Below are positions 61,971 to 64,000 of a stretch of DNA of 64,000 bases, piece after piece. This stretch comes from Chlamydiia bacterium (lineage in GTDB: Bacteria; Chlamydiota; Chlamydiia; Chlamydiales; Simkaniaceae): NCBI GenBank assembly GCA_022601645.1, contig JAJACH010000001.1, positions 930,001 through 994,000 of the forward strand, given 5' to 3'. The notes under the pieces were generated by a model. That model saw only the letters and a list, made by a program, of their open reading frames with translations. It was not told the DNA's origin and searched no databases. Made by a program: the position numbers and the translations under genes. Position 1 is the first letter of the stretch. Every line of letters begins with the position of its first letter.

Positions 61971-63317
61971 ATGACATCAAGCATTGACGGGCCTGGACAG
62001 GTCGGTGGGGTAAATCCGATTGAACCAGATAGCAGCGCAGCCACTGCTACACCCGCAGAAATCTCAGCCTCAGTCTCAGCAGCTCAAACATTAATACAAG
62101 CAACGTATATGGTAGATGGGCAAGAGTTCTCTGGGGGAGTCGTTGGCCTTAATTCTAATTTAATCAACACCTTACCTATAAATGTATTTGTAGCTGCAGC
62201 GTATAAAGCTTTCAAAGCCTTAGAAGTGTACCACGGAACAACTGCTGACCCATGCCCAGAATTATCCGCACTGTACAAATCTCTAAAAACATGTGGAGCA
62301 CAAGATTGGGGAGCCTCTCCACCTTCAACAACTTTACTCAATTCAATCGTCCCCTACTTCGACGGCAGCAGTTATAATTTAGGAGAAAAAATCATTGAGC
62401 AAGATGATCTATTATCTGGCGTTACAATAGGGCATAATAAGTATGGGGTTTTTAACTATGCAGGAAATTCAAACCCAGATCTTAGTGCGCAACAAAAAGC
62501 TAACGTGCGTACATTCCCTGGGTTTCCCTCCTACAGTCCCGAATATGGCATGAACAATTTCATGCCCACCAATACCGAAATTAACAGTCAATTTGATCCA
62601 TTACCTACACCACCCCCATACCCACCTGATCCATCAACTATGCCTTTTGATCCAAAAACAGGAACTGCTCCCTACACAGTGTATGCATCAGCTTTCGCCT
62701 ATACTTTTCGTACATTCTTAGACCCCGCCAATTTTTCTGCAGTTGGAAATGGATCATCTGATTATTGGGGACAATCTGCCTCAGGGACCTATGGTCAAGG
62801 TATTGATGCAATCAAATCATTTTCAAGAGTTGTCAGTAATCTTAACGATTGTTTAGCGTGGTATCAGAAACCTTCGAATAACACACCTCTTTCTCAAGGT
62901 GGATCCTTTTTAAATCTGCTCATTAATACTCCAATGGGCGGAGCCGATAGCCAGTCTATTTCCGGTTATGCAAAAGATGTTCTAAATGGGACAACTGCAC
63001 ATCCAGGAACGTTAAACCCTGCAAATTGTTCGTCATTCGGATTAGCTATGAGCTGGCTCTTTAAACCTCACCATCTGAATAAAGCAAATCCAAATGGATC
63101 ATTTGACTATAACAACGAAACACCAGCTGATATGATCTTTTATACGATATGTTCATGGAGTAATCCAAGATCAGACTCTGCCAATCTCCCATCAGCAGGA
63201 TCAATGGATGGCATAAAGATGCCAGACGTTCCAAAAATTTACGTCGATAGTTCTGGCAACCAGATAGCACCTTCTCAAACTATTAATTGGAACGACAACG
63301 GAGCAAATAAAAATTGA
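61971..63317 (+). CDS. Unknown protein, effector-like, first of a tandem pair
   Basis: 448 residues starting at the ATG at 61971. The N-terminal 30 residues are Gly/Pro/Ser/Ala-rich and disordered (MTSSIDGPGQVGGVNPIEPD), followed by a helix (ISASVSAAQTLIQATYMVDG), mixed regions, a Pro-rich linker (LPTPPPYPPDPSTMPFDP, near 215) and a Ser/Asn/Gly-rich C-terminal half. No signal peptide, membrane segment or known domain. It is paralogous to the next gene: both have SIAAAQTL/SVSAAQTL, a K-A-(F/L)-x-A-L segment, (K/Q)YGVF(N/K)YAG and TFPGFP. Type III secretion is plausible from the N-terminus but unproven. AT-rich relative to groEL; probably lineage-specific. Confidence 0.7.
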   Translation: MTSSIDGPGQVGGVNPIEPDSSAATATPAEISASVSAAQTLIQATYMVDGQEFSGGVVGLNSNLINTLPINVFVAAAYKAFKALEVYHGTTADPCPELSALYKSLKTCGAQDWGASPPSTTLLNSIVPYFDGSSYNLGEKIIEQDDLLSGVTIGHNKYGVFNYAGNSNPDLSAQQKANVRTFPGFPSYSPEYGMNNFMPTNTEINSQFDPLPTPPPYPPDPSTMPFDPKTGTAPYTVYASAFAYTFRTFLDPANFSAVGNGSSDYWGQSASGTYGQGIDAIKSFSRVVSNLNDCLAWYQKPSNNTPLSQGGSFLNLLINTPMGGADSQSISGYAKDVLNGTTAHPGTLNPANCSSFGLAMSWLFKPHHLNKANPNGSFDYNNETPADMIFYTICSWSNPRSDSANLPSAGSMDGIKMPDVPKIYVDSSGNQIAPSQTINWNDNGANKN

Positions 63318-63369
63318 AAAATATGCATGCGCGCAACATGTAGCATATAACTTACAAAAAGGATAAATT

Positions 63370-64000
63370 ATGTCATCAGGTATAAATGGAATAAGTGGAG
63401 CGGGCGGAGCAAGTCCTATTGATCCTACAGAACGCACTCTTGGGACTCAACCTACATCCCCCCCATCAGCTAAAGTACAGATGTCAATTGCTGCGGCACA
63501 AACACTGGTGCAAGTCGCCTTCGCTTTAAATGGTCAAAACAAAGCTGGAAGGGGATTAAATTGGCTACCACAATCTGGTTCCAACCTGATGATTAATATG
63601 TTTTTCCAAGCTCTAGATAATGCCAGTAAGGCGCTTGCCGCCTCAGCTGGAGATCCATCTGAAGGTCCTCACCTTAAAGCGCTCTATAAGGCAATTGGGA
63701 ATTACAATATTAGTATCCCTCCATCTCTTGCTGTTATTAATAACATGGGATCTAAGTTTGCAAATTTTTCCAACACAATCATTCAGGATGGTTGGTCCCT
63801 ACTTCAAGGGGTAAACGTTGGGGGTGAACAATACGGTGTTTTTAAGTATGCAGGCGACAACCCCACACTTGTAGCAGACCCAAAAGGTGGCTACCTTGCA
63901 ACTTTCCCAGGATTTCCAGATTATCCCGATGATCCAAGCGGAGATCCTCCTACAAATGGGTATAATCTCGACCTTCTTGATCCAACAAATCCCGATATTA
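63370..64000 (+). CDS. Unknown protein, second of the tandem pair (cut by window edge)
   Basis: An open frame from the ATG at 63370 (AAAAAGGA upstream at 63356-63363) runs without a stop to the window edge, giving at least 210 residues. It begins MSSGINGISGAGGASPIDPT, then SIAAAQTLVQVAFALNGQ, LYKAIGNYNISIPPSL, EQYGVFKYAGDNP and TFPGFPDYPDDP, which parallel the preceding protein over its first 210 residues. The two genes are 52 bases apart and probably an expanding family of secreted proteins; function unknown. Confidence 0.7.
   Translation, partial: MSSGINGISGAGGASPIDPTERTLGTQPTSPPSAKVQMSIAAAQTLVQVAFALNGQNKAGRGLNWLPQSGSNLMINMFFQALDNASKALAASAGDPSEGPHLKALYKAIGNYNISIPPSLAVINNMGSKFANFSNTIIQDGWSLLQGVNVGGEQYGVFKYAGDNPTLVADPKGGYLATFPGFPDYPDDPSGDPPTNGYNLDLLDPTNPDI

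Noticed and set aside
63321-63348. Inverted repeat ATATGC/GCATAT between the tandem paralogues as terminator or operator
   Set aside because: Short imperfect arms without a T-run; likely chance in AT-rich sequence.

Overview
The window reads as chromosomal DNA of a member of the Chlamydiae, most likely an environmental lineage (order Parachlamydiales, Simkania- or Waddlia-like) rather than a Chlamydia species. The basis is gene order. The run acpP-fabG-fabD-fabH, recR-bamA-skp-lpxD and pdhA-pdhB-pdhC, the block exonuclease / msbA-accA-(CT266-like)-HU, the pair pepF/groES-groEL, and the YacL-like gene next to acpS are all, as I recall them, arrangements of the Chlamydia trachomatis core genome. 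The accessory content (POT and MFS transporters, a PotABCD system, an RHS giant protein, an L,D-transpeptidase, secreted-effector-like paralogues) is what larger environmental chlamydiae carry. I see no rRNA, tRNA, CRISPR array or transposase, and no gene-free stretch above about 270 bases.

Layout. 0-8 kb: the end of an unknown gene, a BioD-like/DRTGG protein, a GT9 glycosyltransferase, a POT peptide transporter, a pseudouridine synthase with ssb, and a large unknown helical protein. 6.9-10.4 kb: a tightly overlapping minus-strand operon with two lgt copies (the second has lost key catalytic residues) and two related unknown proteins. 10.4-11.9 kb: a PIN/TRAM membrane protein and acpS. 11.8-24.9 kb: an accessory island that separates acpS from trxB. 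It holds a TcdB-type glycosyltransferase candidate, an outer-membrane protein, a three-domain RibA/TrpF-like/methyltransferase fusion, an MHS-family transporter, a second methyltransferase, a 1638-residue RHS protein with a chlamydial C-terminal module, and small secreted proteins. 24.9-30.8 kb: trxB and two oligopeptide-binding proteins, one fused to a domain of about 640 residues and lacking a signal peptide. 30.9-35.7 kb: potABCD plus an MFS pump. 35.7-47.6 kb: type II fatty acid synthesis, recR, outer-membrane biogenesis (bamA, skp), lpxD, corA and the pyruvate dehydrogenase operon, headed by a 50-residue lipoprotein too short for standard gene calling. 47.7-53.7 kb: an exonuclease, a GC-rich intergenic element, msbA, accA, an L,D-transpeptidase, a CT266-like protein and an HU/IHF protein. 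53.9-61.2 kb: a 9-residue-repeat protein, tyrS, rpiA, a bifunctional-nuclease-type protein, ptsH, pepF and the CIRCE-associated groESL operon. 61.2-64 kb: an AsmA-like protein and two tandem paralogous proteins that look like secreted effectors, the second cut by the window edge.

The most exciting object is the protein at 14343-16319. It joins an intact GTP cyclohydrolase II (RibA) domain to a TrpF-like (phosphoribosylanthranilate isomerase) barrel and a methyltransferase. In Chlamydia, RibA plus a promiscuous TrpF has been reported to replace FolE and FolQ in making the pterin part of folate. Here those two activities appear fused in one chain, next to another methyltransferase and a transporter, which suggests a dedicated pterin or modified-pterin pathway. 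A second genome-style signal is that at least seven genes have good sigma70-type promoters whose -10 box ends only 6-11 bases before the start codon, with no Shine-Dalgarno sequence, which predicts frequent leaderless or near-leaderless mRNAs.
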